Source: Euclidia mi | Taxonomy: Eukaryota; Arthropoda; Insecta; Lepidoptera; Erebidae | NCBI GenBank assembly: GCA_944739405.2 | Contig: OX123196.2 | Span: 54,040,196 to 54,104,195 of the forward strand | Reading direction: 5' to 3' | Length of the DNA stretch: 64,000 nucleotides | Part shown: piece after piece, positions 31,401 to 41,780 of the stretch | How positions within the stretch are numbered: position 1 is the first letter of the stretch | How the letters are laid out: every line of letters starts with the position of its first letter | Notes under the pieces: model-generated | The model's input: only the letters and a program-made list of their open reading frames with translations | Database searches by the model: none | Told to the model about the DNA's origin: nothing | Program-made: the position numbers and the translations under genes

Positions 31401-32706
31401 CTTATTCAAAATAAATATGAAAATCAAATTTGCAGTTTATGTATTTGATAATTAAAACCTCACGTTGACGTAATTATGATGCGTTTACCTTTGTATATTA
31501 AATAGACAAAATTTTTATTATAACTACTTATCTTCATAGGAAATTAGTTATTTCGTAAGAAAATAATAGTACATGCATATAGCCATGCCGATATCAAAAG
31601 GTTTTGTTACAAACATTACTTCCAAATATTTAATATGATCGCATAGGCAATAAAAAATAAGTACATTTTTAGCAATACTGTGTATTTAAAATGGGAGTAT
31701 TATATACCAAATATAGCAACACAACGCCCAGGTTGGCCAATCTAACAGCTAGAGGTAAAATAACTGTGAACGGACTGTAGCACAAAGAGGAACACATTGT
31801 GCCAAGACCAAAAATTTATTTGTATAATTGTTTTGTCCTGGGACAATGTCATGTGTATCGCATCTCAAACCAATCCATAATGGCAACATTGTCCCAAGAA
31901 TAGACAGATACAATTCAACAAAGAGATATTTATGCATTATTATTATGCAACAGCTAGTTTATACATGAGAATGGCAACAACTAACAAACGTGGCAACACA
32001 CGCAATATACTGCCAACACGTTATAATCCATGAAGGTAACATTGTCCCAAGACAAAACATTTGCTTAGTCTTGGGACAAAGTCACCATCATGTGTGTCAT
32101 AAAAATGAAGTATAAAAAATTATGGCACGCATTATTATTATGCAACTTATCTTACATGATGTGTTACATTTTTATAATCTATGGTACTAACAAAACAAAA
32201 AATTTTATAGAGACATCATTAAAGACCAAATAAAATTTGTCCATGAATCCCGCTATGCCTATGTGATCTGTGCCATGAATTTATTGAATGCAAAGAAATT
32301 GGATAATTCATTGTCTTCTTCCTTTAGAGAAGAATTCTATGCTTTTTTTTTATTGGTTAGTCCACTACACTGTCATTAGTTGTCTATGGCTGAAATGCGT
32401 CAAGCGTTGGTAGCGCGGGGTCCTCAAATGAGCCAAATTGACGCCAAGCCATTTGCGAAATATTTTGCGGAGGAGATTGAAAATGGAAAACATTAGTGGC
32501 AAATATATTATTACTATGTAAATGTTGTATTGTGAATAGTTTTCGTTTCAGCTGTTTCCTTGTGTATGTGTGTGTCGTTAACTAGGTATCTTAAAACAGT
32601 GTTATTGGGAAAAGATGAATGGCAACAAAAACAAACAACTGAAACAACCAAGGAGAGGAGTGTTATAGTTGTAAGACAATCCAAAACTGGCTGGCCGAAC
32701 AAACAA
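31401..32706. other. Unassigned part of LINE E 3' region with hairpins and possible exon-like pieces
   Basis: Contains two hairpins built from attgtcccaagac (31795-31848 and 32040-32078) plus a single half-site at 31887-31899, and gcattattattatgcaac twice (31934 and 32129). A plus-strand coding-like piece at about 32200-32350, preceded by ttttatag, and a 37-codon open stretch at about 32386-32496 are described under findings. No gene is claimed. Confidence 0.5.
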
Positions 32707-33617
32707 TCACAAGGAACTCACCCCAATGCCCCACAATACTCGCAGTAAGTTTAGTTTTGTACTAAAGCTGAAACTTGATTTTAGAGTTCTTAACGGTGGC
32801 GGCAAGTTATTCCATATACGTGATGCTGTTACTTTGAAACTTGCACCAAAAGCAGCTGAATGATGTCTCGGTATAATCAACAGGCATGTGGATCCCCTAG
32901 TTTTATGTCTATTTATGTCCCTAGACCAAGTTAGTTTTTTGTGGAGGTATGCCAGCCTCCCGGTGGACACCACACCAAAAAGAAGGAAGGCAAGGTGAAG
33001 TTTAATGCGTGAAGCCATTCTTAAAATCTTATTTTTATTATGGAAAGGTGTAATGTGTGAACGTGGCGGCACATAAAAACAGAACCGAGCACATGCATTC
33101 TGAACCCGCTGGATTAGCCTTTCAGTTTTGCTTAGAAGACGGGTTCCATATACTGTATCAGCATTCAACTTTGATAGAATAAGTGTTTCACAGAGCAGAA
33201 TACGCATGTCTTCAGTAATATAGGGCCGTATTCGATACAGTAGCTTAAGCCTGTAAAAACAGTTCCGTACTGCCTCAGCATCATGTGTTTCAAAATGCAG
33301 AGACTGATCAAAGACCACACCCAGGTTGCGTGCCTCGAGTACCTGTTCCAATGGGCAACCATCGATTCTGACATCCAGTCTCCTACCCTGTAATTTCTGC
33401 ACCATACCCCTGGTACCTATAAGTAAAAATTTAGATTTAGCGGGGTTAAGTACCAAAGAATTCTTTTTTGCCCAGTAAGAGACTCTGTCTAAATCTTCAT
33501 TAATTCTACTTACAGATTCCAGGCAGTCCTCCGGTTGACAGGGAGTGTATAACTGGATGTCATCAGCGTAAAGGTGAAATTTTGAATTCATTATGGATCC
33601 GGTTACATCTGCTCTAC
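32707..33617 (-). pseudogene. LINE E reverse transcriptase, C-terminal half
   Basis: Open for about 300 codons. Contains FHLYADDIQLY with the catalytic YADD box, LVLNPAKSKFLLIG, a thumb-like region and the C-terminal tail with VQNACARFCF, ITPFHNKNKIL and TASRIWNNLPPPLR. It aligns throughout with LINE D. The N-terminal RT and endonuclease are lost by 5' truncation, so it is inactive. Confidence 0.9.
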
Positions 33618-34317
33618 ATATTATAAACAGAGAAGGTTGCCGATGTTTTCTATAAATGCAGAATTACAAGGTTTGGTTGTCCTGTAACGATAACCACGGA
33701 CCAGGGAAGACAGTTTGAATCCGATTTATTCACCAAATTAATGCATCGCATGGGAATACACCGAACTCGCACCACTGCTTACCACCCGCAGTGTAACGAG
33801 ATGATTGAACGATGGCGCCGGACGCTCAAGACTTCACTTACTGCAAGACTCAAATCGTCAACATGGGCTCACGAGTTACCTACAGTTTTACTAGGATTGC
33901 GAGCTTCCATTTAAGAAGATATAGGTGCTAGTACCGCTGAATTACTGTATGGACAAAGTCTACGACTACCTGGAGAATTTTATGATGAATCCTCGAAGTA
34001 TCATAATACATCTTCCAACTTTATGGATACCTTAAACAGAGCGTTAAGGAAAGCACAAGTACAGAGAATGTCAAACCAGTCGAAGGCAACATTCATTCAT
34101 AGCGGTCTACACAGCTGTACACACGTATACATACGCAATGACGCAACCTGCAAGCCTCTAACGTCGACCTACGACGGCCCGTACAAAGTTATGGAACGCC
34201 AAGATAAATACTACACAATACAGTTACCCAATAGGAGTACCAACATATCCATAGCCAGACTGAAACCTGCGTTTCGTATGAATGATCGGGAACTGGAAAC
34301 TAATATGTAGAACAACA
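33618..34317 (+). pseudogene. Gypsy C integrase, 3' part
   Basis: Resumes after LINE E with KVADVFYKC, then TTDQGRQFESDLF (second catalytic Asp) and CNEMIERW (Glu, 35 residues later). A TAA lies at 33912-33914. The C-terminal frame (34023-34310) has STYDGPYKVMERQDKYYTI and ARLKPAF, the GPY/F module. Together with 28879-29328 it makes one interrupted integrase gene. Confidence 0.92.
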
Positions 34318-34371
34318 CATATATCACAAGATCAGAAAGAAGCTCTAAACCACCTGTACGCTTTCGCTAGC

Positions 34372-34382
34372 GGGGGGAATGA
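34372..34382 (+). promoter_or_regulatory. Gypsy C polypurine tract
   Basis: ggggggaatga lies directly before the 3' LTR, in the right place and composition for plus-strand priming. Confidence 0.8.
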
Positions 34383-34678
34383 TGTAGCGGCGCGCGCCCG
34401 CGCCGGCTCATAACAACAACACCTGTGTCGTCCTGCGTTGTGAAGGCATGAGTCACACATAAATACAATATGGCGGCGGCGCGGCGGCCGGCGACAGAGC
34501 TAGCTAGTCATGCCTCTCGCTCCCTCATCGAATGATTTAGTTATTTCTGACATACCCTATATTTTACATTGTTTTTTGCAATTGTATAAAAGCTGAATAT
34601 TTTCAATAAACGTAACCAGACTATCACCGATTTTTCACTAAGAAGCATCTCACCCTGACTCTGATCGAATCCTCAACA
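34383..34678 (+). repeat. Gypsy C 3' LTR (296 bp)
   Basis: Same length as the 5' LTR and about 95% identical by eye. The two differ at scattered sites (for example a g-to-c near the start, and gtttttt for gtgtttg before the TATA region), so the insertion is not very recent. Confidence 0.92.
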
Positions 34679-34713
34679 GTGGCGGCCCACGCGGGCGCGC
34701 GCCGCTCCAATAT
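34679..34713. repeat. Inverted copy of the gypsy C LTR start
   Basis: Just after the 3' LTR the sequence cacgcgggcgcgcgccgct is the reverse complement of agcggcgcgcgcccgcgtg, close to the first bases of the LTR. The following atatta resembles the left flank (attatat). No clear target duplication abuts the LTR itself. Confidence 0.7.
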
Positions 34714-35180
34714 TATGCGAACATTTTCGCAAATTTATAAATTTGCGAAGTCTTGTCGTATATTTATAAACTTACGGATATTCATTCGTAAGATTATACA
34801 TGGTTTGACCAACCACAGAAGAGCTTTTAATTTTACGCTTATTTAAAATATGGCAAATAACACACTGCTCTCTGATTGATCGGTCGGTGATAATTAAGGT
34901 CGGCATCAGTTACACTTAATACAAAAAAGAAAGAAAAGAAATATTTTATTTGTATCTCCTTAACCCTTAAAACTAAACACGTATAGTAGTATATAATAGG
35001 CCCTGTTAGGTTTTCTTGTGACCCTGAACACAAAAATAGCGTCGTCTTAGCCTAATTAACATGGCTAATGTTCCGATTTGTTCGTAAAAGTGGCGAAAAA
35101 TGGCGGTGGCGAGGAAGGAAATGGAACACGTGACTTATTCAACCAATCAGAGTGCATATGGCGTTTCGTTTTTCATCATC
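34714..35180. other. No supported gene
   Basis: AT-rich. tttcgcaaatttataaatttgcgaa near 34728-34751 is a small inverted repeat. No coding seen. Confidence 0.5.
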
Positions 35181-35184
35181 AGCC

Positions 35185-35490
35185 CTGTATATAAACTGTC
35201 CCACTGCTGGGCACGGGCCTCTTCTCACTATGAAAAGGGTAAGGCCATAGTCCACCACGCTGGCCTAGTATGGGTTGGCAGACTTCACATGAGTTTCGAG
35301 AACATTATGGAGAACTCTCAGACATGCAGGTTTCCTCACGATGTTTTCCTTCACTGTTTAGCAAGCGATAATTAACAATTTAATACGCATATAACTCTAA
35401 AAAGTAATTGGTGCGTGCCGTGGATTCGAACCCGGACTCTTTGCGTAGCAGTCTGTCGGTCTCTCACCTAGGCTATCGCGGCTTTTTTTC
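35185..35490 (-). mobile_element. tRNA-derived SINE (moth type)
   Basis: The minus strand begins with a tRNA-like head: A-box region gatagcctaggtgagag (35461-35477) and B-box gggttcgaatcc (35422-35433). The body carries gaacattatggagaactctc, aggtttcctcacgatgtttt and ccaccacgctggcc. No cloverleaf can be closed, so it is a SINE and not a tRNA gene. Confidence 0.8.
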
Positions 35491-35639
35491 TGTTTTGTTA
35501 TTGCTTACTTATTACTTTACGAATAAACTCGGTAAAATTATCAAATTCCGAAAATGTTGGCATAAAATAATACAATTTATCTCTCGTTTAGAATCCTACT
35601 AAAGTTTTGTTAAATTTACGGTTTTTGTTATTTTACGGT

Positions 35640-35860
35640 GACATATTTAAATGTATATATAATTCTTGTGTAACTGTCTGTCTAACAGACAAGCTTCAGC
35701 CAAAACTATTGGGCGTATGAAGTTGAAATGTCTTTCTTATAATTCGGGCGTGCAATAAGCAGAGATTTCTAGAAATTTCCATGGGATCGTCCAGAAACAG
35801 TTAAATAAAAAAAATGTGCGGGCGCAGCTGCGAGCATCCACTAGTCATTTAAAATATTAA
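35640..35860 (+). repeat. Moth repeat 3' end (LINE-UTR-like)
   Basis: gtgtaactgtctgtctaaca, aaactattgggcgtatgaag, catgggatcgtccagaaac and atgtgcgggcgcagctgcga are blocks seen in order in a widespread moth repeat. Its terminal part also appears near 970-1005. Truncated and diverged. Confidence 0.5.
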
Positions 35861-36770
35861 CATAACTTCAAAAAGTCAGTGGTGAGAGTCGTGGATTCCA
35901 TCTCGAGAGTACGTTAGTAACTTAATTTTTTATTTGATTTTTATGTTCTTTTAAAAGTCGTGAGTAGCCCAGCCCGTAATTGGCGAATTTATTGGTCTAA
36001 TTACTATAATATATGTTTACATGCACTACCTAAGATATATTGCGAGCTGCGGATAAATCTTAGTTAATATTTGCCAATTACTCACATCACCCCAGTAATA
36101 AAATTCAAAAACCAAAAAAACAAAAAAAAATTGTTGTATTTGCAATAAATAAACTATAATCAGAATCTCATAATCTCCCATTCAACGCAAATTGAAATGA
36201 ATTACTAAATGAAATTAGAAAACGAAGCTTATAATTAATTCATAATGTTTCGTTACAGCGCTCGCATGAGTTATATTGTAGGTCGGGGCACGCTACCATA
36301 GTTTAAATAATGCAAAATGAGTATTCTGACAACAGGTATGCATGTATTTCTGTAAAAGCTTTAGGTAATTTGTTACCATTATTTTAAACACAGTCATGAT
36401 ATTAATAAGTAGGTATATGTATTTTGTAGGTACCCTTTTGTTGCGAGTAGTAGTTTGTAACACTTCCCTTTGTTCCCAGCTTTAGATGGATATTTATCAT
36501 TGTGGTGAAGGCGTGAGAATACAAAGTGTCACTATCCCATTTCATTCCGTGGATGTAGTAGAAGCGACTAAGGAAAAACCCAAATAGTATAGTTTGACCG
36601 CAACCGCTGTACCGCGCCTTAGGTATGTGCGGGGAGGTGGGGTATGGGCAGGAAAGAGCATTGAACGCACATGAGATTCAAAGTGTCAGACAGATCTTAC
36701 GATATCGAAGCACAATTTTTTTTAACTACATTTACGAGTATAATTATATTATCCAATATATAAATATCAA
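35861..36770. other. No supported gene
   Basis: AT-rich. gtggatgtagtagaagcgac (36550) looks like another interspersed repeat piece. Nothing coding seen. Confidence 0.45.
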
Positions 36771-36821
36771 GTACTTCGCTACATTGGACAAAACAGGGTT
36801 TTGTCCAATGTAGCGAAGTAC
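36771..36821. repeat. Perfect 51-bp palindrome at transposon end
   Basis: gtacttcgctacattggaca aaac (36771-36794), spacer agg, then the exact reverse complement (36798-36821). It holds two head-to-head transposon ends, each next to TA, and extends nine more bases on each side into what should be unrelated flank and interior. Confidence 0.95.
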
Positions 36822-38409
36822 AATAAAAGAACCAATATAAATGAAATGAATCTTTAATTCTTGGTAATAACATTGTACATGAAAAAGAAAAAGTGACTGG
36901 CAATTCAAATTAAAACTTAAAACCTATTTATTAGGTAAATAAATTACACTGACTATTCTGACATAGATTCTGTTTCAACTTCACATTCCATTTCGCTATC
37001 GGAGCTTGAATCAGAGTCATCCTGTAGATTTATTATTATTGGCTCAATAATATCATCGAACCTATTGTCGCGATCCCAGTAAACGTTTTAATTTTTGGAC
37101 ATGGTCATCACATCTCTGCCATTTTTCTGCCGTGTACTCTGAAAACAATAAATTCAGTGCGTTTATCTTTTCGTCTAGAGAAAAATTAAAATGGTTTTGC
37201 GCTATATTGTTTTTGACATCAGCCCAGACCAACTCGATGGGGTTCAGGTCTGGATGGTATGGCGGTAAACGCAGTACTGTGTGTCCATGGGGTTTTAAGA
37301 GTTCATCAATTTTGTAAACGGGCTCTTTTTGTGTGTAATTGATAAGAATTTGCAGTTGGGCTTTTTTCATAGTTTCGGAAAATTCAACGTTGTGGCGCCG
37401 CAACCACTTCTGCAGTTCACTTTTGAGGCTTGTAATGGTCGGTTTCTTCTCAACTTGAACGCTGTGGTAAGATGCATTGTCCATGACAACTACAGAGTTC
37501 GGCAGCAACTTATCTTTTAGCTTTTCATCCACCCAATTAAAAAAAGTAGGCCCGTTCATGTCTCTATGGTAGTCACCGGTCTTAGCGTCTGATTTAAATA
37601 TAGTTAATGCACCTTGAACCAAGCCATTTCGACACCCAGCGTGAAGAATTACCACACGTCGTCCTTTCCCGATGTCAGTGTGTATTTCAGGTTCTGAAAC
37701 TGATTGCCAACATTTGCTCACATTGTGACTGGCATTAATATATGTCGCATCTAGGAAATTATTTATTGCGGTTATCGCTTCTGTATTTCCTGATTTTCGT
37801 CAAGTATTATCTCCACCACTCTGTAATATTAGGTTGTTCTATGAGAAGATGTCTCTTCGGTCTACATTTTTTGAAAAGGTAACCCATTGTGTGTAAAAGA
37901 GTTCTCAGATATTCTAGTCCACAATTCAATATACTATCCTGTCTTAATCTTGACAGTAATTTACGAATACTTGGCACTCTTTTTTCGATCTCATAAAACT
38001 GATGAATTTTTCTTCTGATGGCTCCCAAATCAAAATCGTCAATAAGATATTTTTTCTTTATAACTTTTGTTTTTTTTTGGTAAAGTAAATTTCAGTCGGC
38101 CTAAATTAGTTGATGAATTTCCTGCGGTTACTACATTTCTTACAGTTTTTTCGCAGTATCCCGTAGCCTCCGCAACAATTTTGGCGATATTTGCGTCACT
38201 TTTGTATTTAAAACTGTCTTTGTCTGCTTCCTTTTTTTAAAATATTCGGGCACTTTGAAAATGACAGTCTTGATATCTCGACATAACACACGACCCATCT
38301 TTAGATATAATATTTTACCTCATATGCGTCTGACACAGACAGTCCGCAACAAATAACACTACTTGCCACCGTGAGCTTTATGTGCAGCATAGCTACGTTT
38401 TGCCAAATG
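36782..38409 (-). mobile_element. DDE transposon with long D-to-E spacing, copy 2
   Basis: 1628 bp. Inverted ends are CATTGGACAAAAC (36782-36794) and GTTTTGCCAAATG (38397-38409), 11 of 13 matching, each flanked by TA (36780-36781 and 38410-38411). The interior is one transposase on the minus strand. The left end overlaps a perfect 51-bp palindrome (36771-36821). TA targeting fits the IS630/Tc1/mariner superfamily. Confidence 0.85.
36945..38298 (-). pseudogene. Long-spacing IS630/Tc1/mariner-type transposase, copy 2
   Basis: Starts at ATG 38298 (MGRVLCRDIKTVIF). Frameshifts separate: a helix-turn-helix-like segment (NIAKIVAEATGYCEKTVRNV, about 38130-38200); an N-terminal segment (37807-38028) matching copy 1; FLDATYINASHNV with the first Asp (about 37720-37770); a 219-codon frame (37062-37721) with VVVMDNASYHSVQ and LPPYHPDLNPIELVW, again 81 residues between second Asp and Glu; and a shifted frame with an acidic tail (DDSDSSSDSEMECEVE). 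Same layout as copy 1, but the proteins are quite different, so these are two subfamilies. Confidence 0.88.
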
Positions 38410-38411
38410 TA

Positions 38412-38815
38412 CTATTTGCCTTCAGTCAAACAGCAGCACCGGCCAGCGGCGGCTGCGTGACGATGACGTGACGAAAGCACAGCGTAGCCGTCAAACTGCA
38501 GGCGTGACGTGCTGAACCGAGTTCAAAGGTGCTGTGTGACGTCATAATATATGTATGTACTAGTTTGTTACAACTGTCAATAACACGCCCCGCCTTGCTC
38601 ATGCTGTAATCACAACAGGCATGACGATGACATGACGTATTGCACCGTCAACTTATACTCTATAATAATTAAATTATATAATAACTAATGGATTCATTAC
38701 TCTTTCGTCGTTTGATCCAAATGCCATAATCAATTGCAGTAAAATTATTTAATTATGATAGTTAAGTAATCTTAAAAAACCTACATGATCTGACGACTAA
38801 ACTTTATCTGAGACC
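38412..38815. other. No supported gene
   Basis: 38430-38650 has repeated gacgatgacgtgacg-type words and a slightly higher GC content, with no coding or repeat identity that I can support. Confidence 0.45.
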
Positions 38816-38819
38816 TCAC

Positions 38820-39035
38820 TCACTAATCAGTCAATCAATAATTAATATCTTCATCATCATATCTGCCGAATGACGTCCACTGCTGGATATAGGCCTCCTC
38901 AAAGCTCTCCACATGGACCGATCCTGAGCCACCTGCATCCATCCGCCACCTGCGATCCCAAAAGGATCGTCAGTCCACCTTGCGGGAGTGCTACCTCTGC
39001 TACGACGTCCGGTACGTGGCCGCCACTAATAATTA
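38820..39035 (-). pseudogene. RTE-type LINE, end of ORF
   Basis: The minus strand encodes STPARWTDDPFGIAGGGWMQ followed by VAQDRSMWRAL and, after a one-base shift, EEAYIQQWTSFG. The sequence R-W-x-D-D ... W-M-x-x-A-Q-D-R-x-x-W-x-x-L-x-E-A-(Y/F)-x-Q-Q-W-T is the hallmark end of RTE LINE proteins. The rest of the element is missing. Confidence 0.8.
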
Positions 39036-39429
39036 ATATACTTATTATATAAAATGCTACCATTACTGTCTGACTGACGGGCATCGCACAGCCCAAACTA
39101 CTGTGCGTAAAAAGAACAAAGGCAATGTTACTTGTAGATAATTTTTAGGCGGTAAATAAATAGGCGGACTCGCGGACGCAGTTTAGTATACATATAAGTG
39201 TAAAGTTATACCGTAAATCCAATATAGTTTTCTTTATGGGGTGAGGGTAAATTCACCGTCGGTATATAGTGTATTGTTATAGCTAGGTGAGTATGGGATT
39301 AAAATAGCTAAGTGCCTGTCACTCTAAAGCGAATGAAAGTCATGGTTACTTCTAGTACCATGAATTATATAGCATTAAAACTGAGGGCTTCTCGCTGCAC
39401 TTATCGATATGTAAAACTTGGCACGAATA

Positions 39430-39600
39430 GCCTTGTGATAGCGCTACCGTGCTTCGGAGGGCACATAAAGCTGTCGGCCCCGGTTGATTTCCCAGCACAA
39501 GAATCGTTAGGCCATGTTGGAGGCCTTCGGGTGGCCTGAAAACTCCGACACCAGACTTAGCTACACACTCACAAAAATAAGAAAGAGAGAAGAAAGAAAT
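39430..39600 (+). repeat. RTE-like LINE 3' end
   Basis: gtgcttcggagggcacataa, agctgtcggccccggttga, gttggaggccttcgggtggc and ctccgacaccagacttag follow the order of the common 3' tail of RTE elements and their SINEs in Lepidoptera. Non-coding. Confidence 0.6.
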
Positions 39601-39969
39601 AATGCAACAATTTGTGAATGCGATGAAATAAGTGACTCAAGAGATTAACTGGTCATCAACTTAAATAATATTGCAGTATTGTCACGTTTACAAAAACAGT
39701 AGAGGCGAGCACTTCTCATCATAAAAAGCAAATTAACCATACTGAAGCCGAATTAATATGTTTACAACGGCTATTAAAACATCAGAGCAATGACTGCAAA
39801 AGGAGCTAAAGTAAAATTAATGGGCGTAGTTTCGAGTTCATGCTGCATATTTATTTCCTTAACATGTTATTATACTTTAAAAGACAAAATTCGTACAGAA
39901 AAATAATGTAATAAAAAATGCAGTACTACGCAAAAATATTCTGTATTTGTTCTCGTAGTGAAAACCGGC

Positions 39970-40580
39970 CTAAGAACCGCCGCGTCCACCACCAATATGG
40001 TTCGAGTTTCGGAGTGGCCTGGCCTGACTGAGAAGGTATGTCTTAGGATCTTTCGGGGTCCACACACTGAAATCACCCCGGTGTTCTGAATATCCTGAAG
40101 CGACGTAGTTAGTATCTTTTACTCTGTATCGCTGGATATTCGATACCATTTAATCAATTGACGCAAAGAACACCCAGCGCTACTGTTATCAAGCCTTTCA
40201 ATTTTCCATACTCCAATATCACTTATAAAACAAGAGAACTTAAAAGCTAATCTGTAGACGACAAGTTTATCTTTTGGTGTCGATCTTCCCACAGTTGAGC
40301 TAATATTTTCAGCAATCAAATAAGTTTCCGGCACTACCTCCGCCCATTGAGCCGCTGACGAGGGACAGCATGTTAAAATGCCAGTTTTTAATGTGCCTCT
40401 AGTCGCACTTACAAGCATGTGACGATTATAAGCCACAAGCGGTTGAGAGAGAGGGTTTTTGGCATGCAAAGCCTTCCATGACCACGTTCCTGCAAAGTAG
40501 CTGAAACGTCGGATTATAACAAAAAATGAAGTTTCTAGATCATTCCGTTTAAATGTCATGTCAATAAAACCAATATACAT
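39970..40580 (-). pseudogene. Unidentified coding fragment, one frameshift
   Basis: The minus-strand frame from 40580 runs 153 codons to 40119, with normal amino-acid variety (FAGTWSWKALHAKNPLSQPL, VVPETYLIAENISS, DIGVWKIERL). Just before its stop a second frame takes over (VKDTNYVASGYSEHRGDFSV, then TPKDPKTYLLSQARPLRNSN) and stops at 39970-39972 after a Gly-rich end. It reads like one protein with a single frameshift near 40140. The 5' side is cut by a SINE at 40588. I do not recognise the family: it could be an old host gene, an integrated viral gene, or part of a TE. Confidence 0.45.
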
Positions 40581-40587
40581 ACAACAT

Positions 40588-40850
40588 GCAGACGACCGGT
40601 AGGCGCAGCGGGAGTATAAGCGACTGCTACGCGCCGAAGGTCACAGGTTGGATTCCCGCTCAAGTCAAACATTTTTGTGCATAAACATGGATGTTTTTCT
40701 TGGCCTGGGTGTTTCTATGTATAATATGTATGTATTTACAAGAAAAAGGATATATGTATGTTTATCCATAATCTAGTACCCATAGCTCTGCTTAGTTTGG
40801 GACTAGATGGTGATGTGTGTATGTGGTAGAATATTATATTATATTATTAT
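40588..40850 (+). mobile_element. tRNA-derived SINE (second moth type)
   Basis: Head with A-box ccggtaggcgcagcggg (40596-40611) and B-box aggttggattcc (40645-40656), followed by a body with aaacatggatgtttttcttgg, cttagtttgggactagatgg and gatgtgtgtatgtgg, and an at-rich tail. It is on the plus strand and close to full length. Confidence 0.8.
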
Positions 40851-40869
40851 TATTATATTTTATACATAC

Positions 40870-40930
40870 ATAGACTCACGCCTGTTTCCCGGAGGGGTAG
40901 GCAGAGACTACGGGACGCCATTTGCAACGA
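40870..40930 (+). repeat. Short moth repeat 'gactcacg...ggggtaggcag' (2 of 4)
   Basis: tagactcacgcctgtttccc then ggaggggtaggcagagac. It sits directly after the SINE tail. Confidence 0.7.
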
Positions 40931-41780
40931 TCCTGACATATCTCATAAAACCTATATATCGCGGTAATATTTGTAATTTCAATGGCAATGTATTTTTACT
41001 GCTCAATAAATATATTCTTTTATCTAAAGAAAGAAAAAAGAAAAACCAATTTATTCTGTTTAAGTTTTTGACAGAAATATAAAATATAAAAACTAACATC
41101 CTATTAACATAAACAGAATCGGTTCCCAACTCAGCATATTGCCGTCTTGAGACACAAGATGGCGCTGGTATTCTGTTGGGACCGTTGTATTAATAAATAA
41201 ATAATAAATAAAATAAATATGTATATTACGGACACAAACATAAAAAATACATGCTGCACAAGTGAGTTAAATCTTAAAACTAAATACATGACTGGACAAT
41301 CTGTAAGCCTCCACCATGGTCACCTGTCTCTGGTTTGGGCGTGCACGGCACGTCCATGTCTCTTTTTTATCTGTGCACGCGCTGATCGCGCGGAGTTTAA
41401 AAGTTGGAATTAGACGCCAAGCCAAAGTGACAATGGTGGAAACCAACAATAATAATTTAGGAGACAATTTTAAATTTAAAAACGTGTTTAACATGCTTAT
41501 TTGTGAACCATTACAATATACATCATTATCATAGACCTATATATCGGATCATTTGCTTTATGTGTCTTCAGTGCGTCAAATCAAAACGTTATTATTATAT
41601 GGGAGTACATTACCTAAACACAGTTTTGTTTGAGCCGAGCAAAAGGAAATGAAAATACCAACAATAAGCACTGGCCTAGTACATATATGTAAGAAATACG
41701 TCGCTGGCTGGTTGAATGACAATACAGTCATGCAGTGAGAAATCTGAGCTTGTTTGCTGTGTTGTGGTAAGTTGTTAAAA

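Larger units (their letters stand above)
29329..33617 (-). mobile_element. LINE E, 5' truncated, antisense inside gypsy C integrase
   Basis: The 5' break is at about 33617 within RT (minus-strand LFIICRADV). The 3' end is at about 29329 with a tttctttctctttctttctt tail on the minus strand. LINE D has the same tail plus a matching 3' UTR block: caactcag..., gatggcgctg(a/g)tattctgttgg, then aataaataaata, at 29410-29520 and 41130-41215. gaag at both junctions may be the target duplication. The 3' UTR is interrupted by a DDE transposon and other repeats. Confidence 0.8.
25905..34678 (+). mobile_element. Ty3/gypsy element C (CsRn1/Kabuki-like), split by LINE E
   Basis: Paired 296-bp LTRs (25905-26200 and 34383-34678), a tRNA-Trp-type primer site, gag with a CHCC-type zinc finger, protease, RT, RNase H, integrase and a polypurine tract, all in order on the plus strand. 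A tRNA-Trp primer with a CHCC gag finger points to the CsRn1 clade, which includes the Bombyx element Kabuki (family knowledge). Integrase is split by a 4.3-kb insertion (29329-33617). Several stops and frameshifts make it dead. Confidence 0.9.

Noticed and set aside
35400..35490. Possible tRNA gene on the minus strand (good A and B boxes)
   Set aside because: No closable acceptor stem or anticodon arm, and it joins a SINE body. It is a tRNA-derived SINE head.
40588..40660. Possible tRNA gene on the plus strand
   Set aside because: Both boxes are present but there is no complete cloverleaf, and a long repeat body follows directly. Called a SINE.
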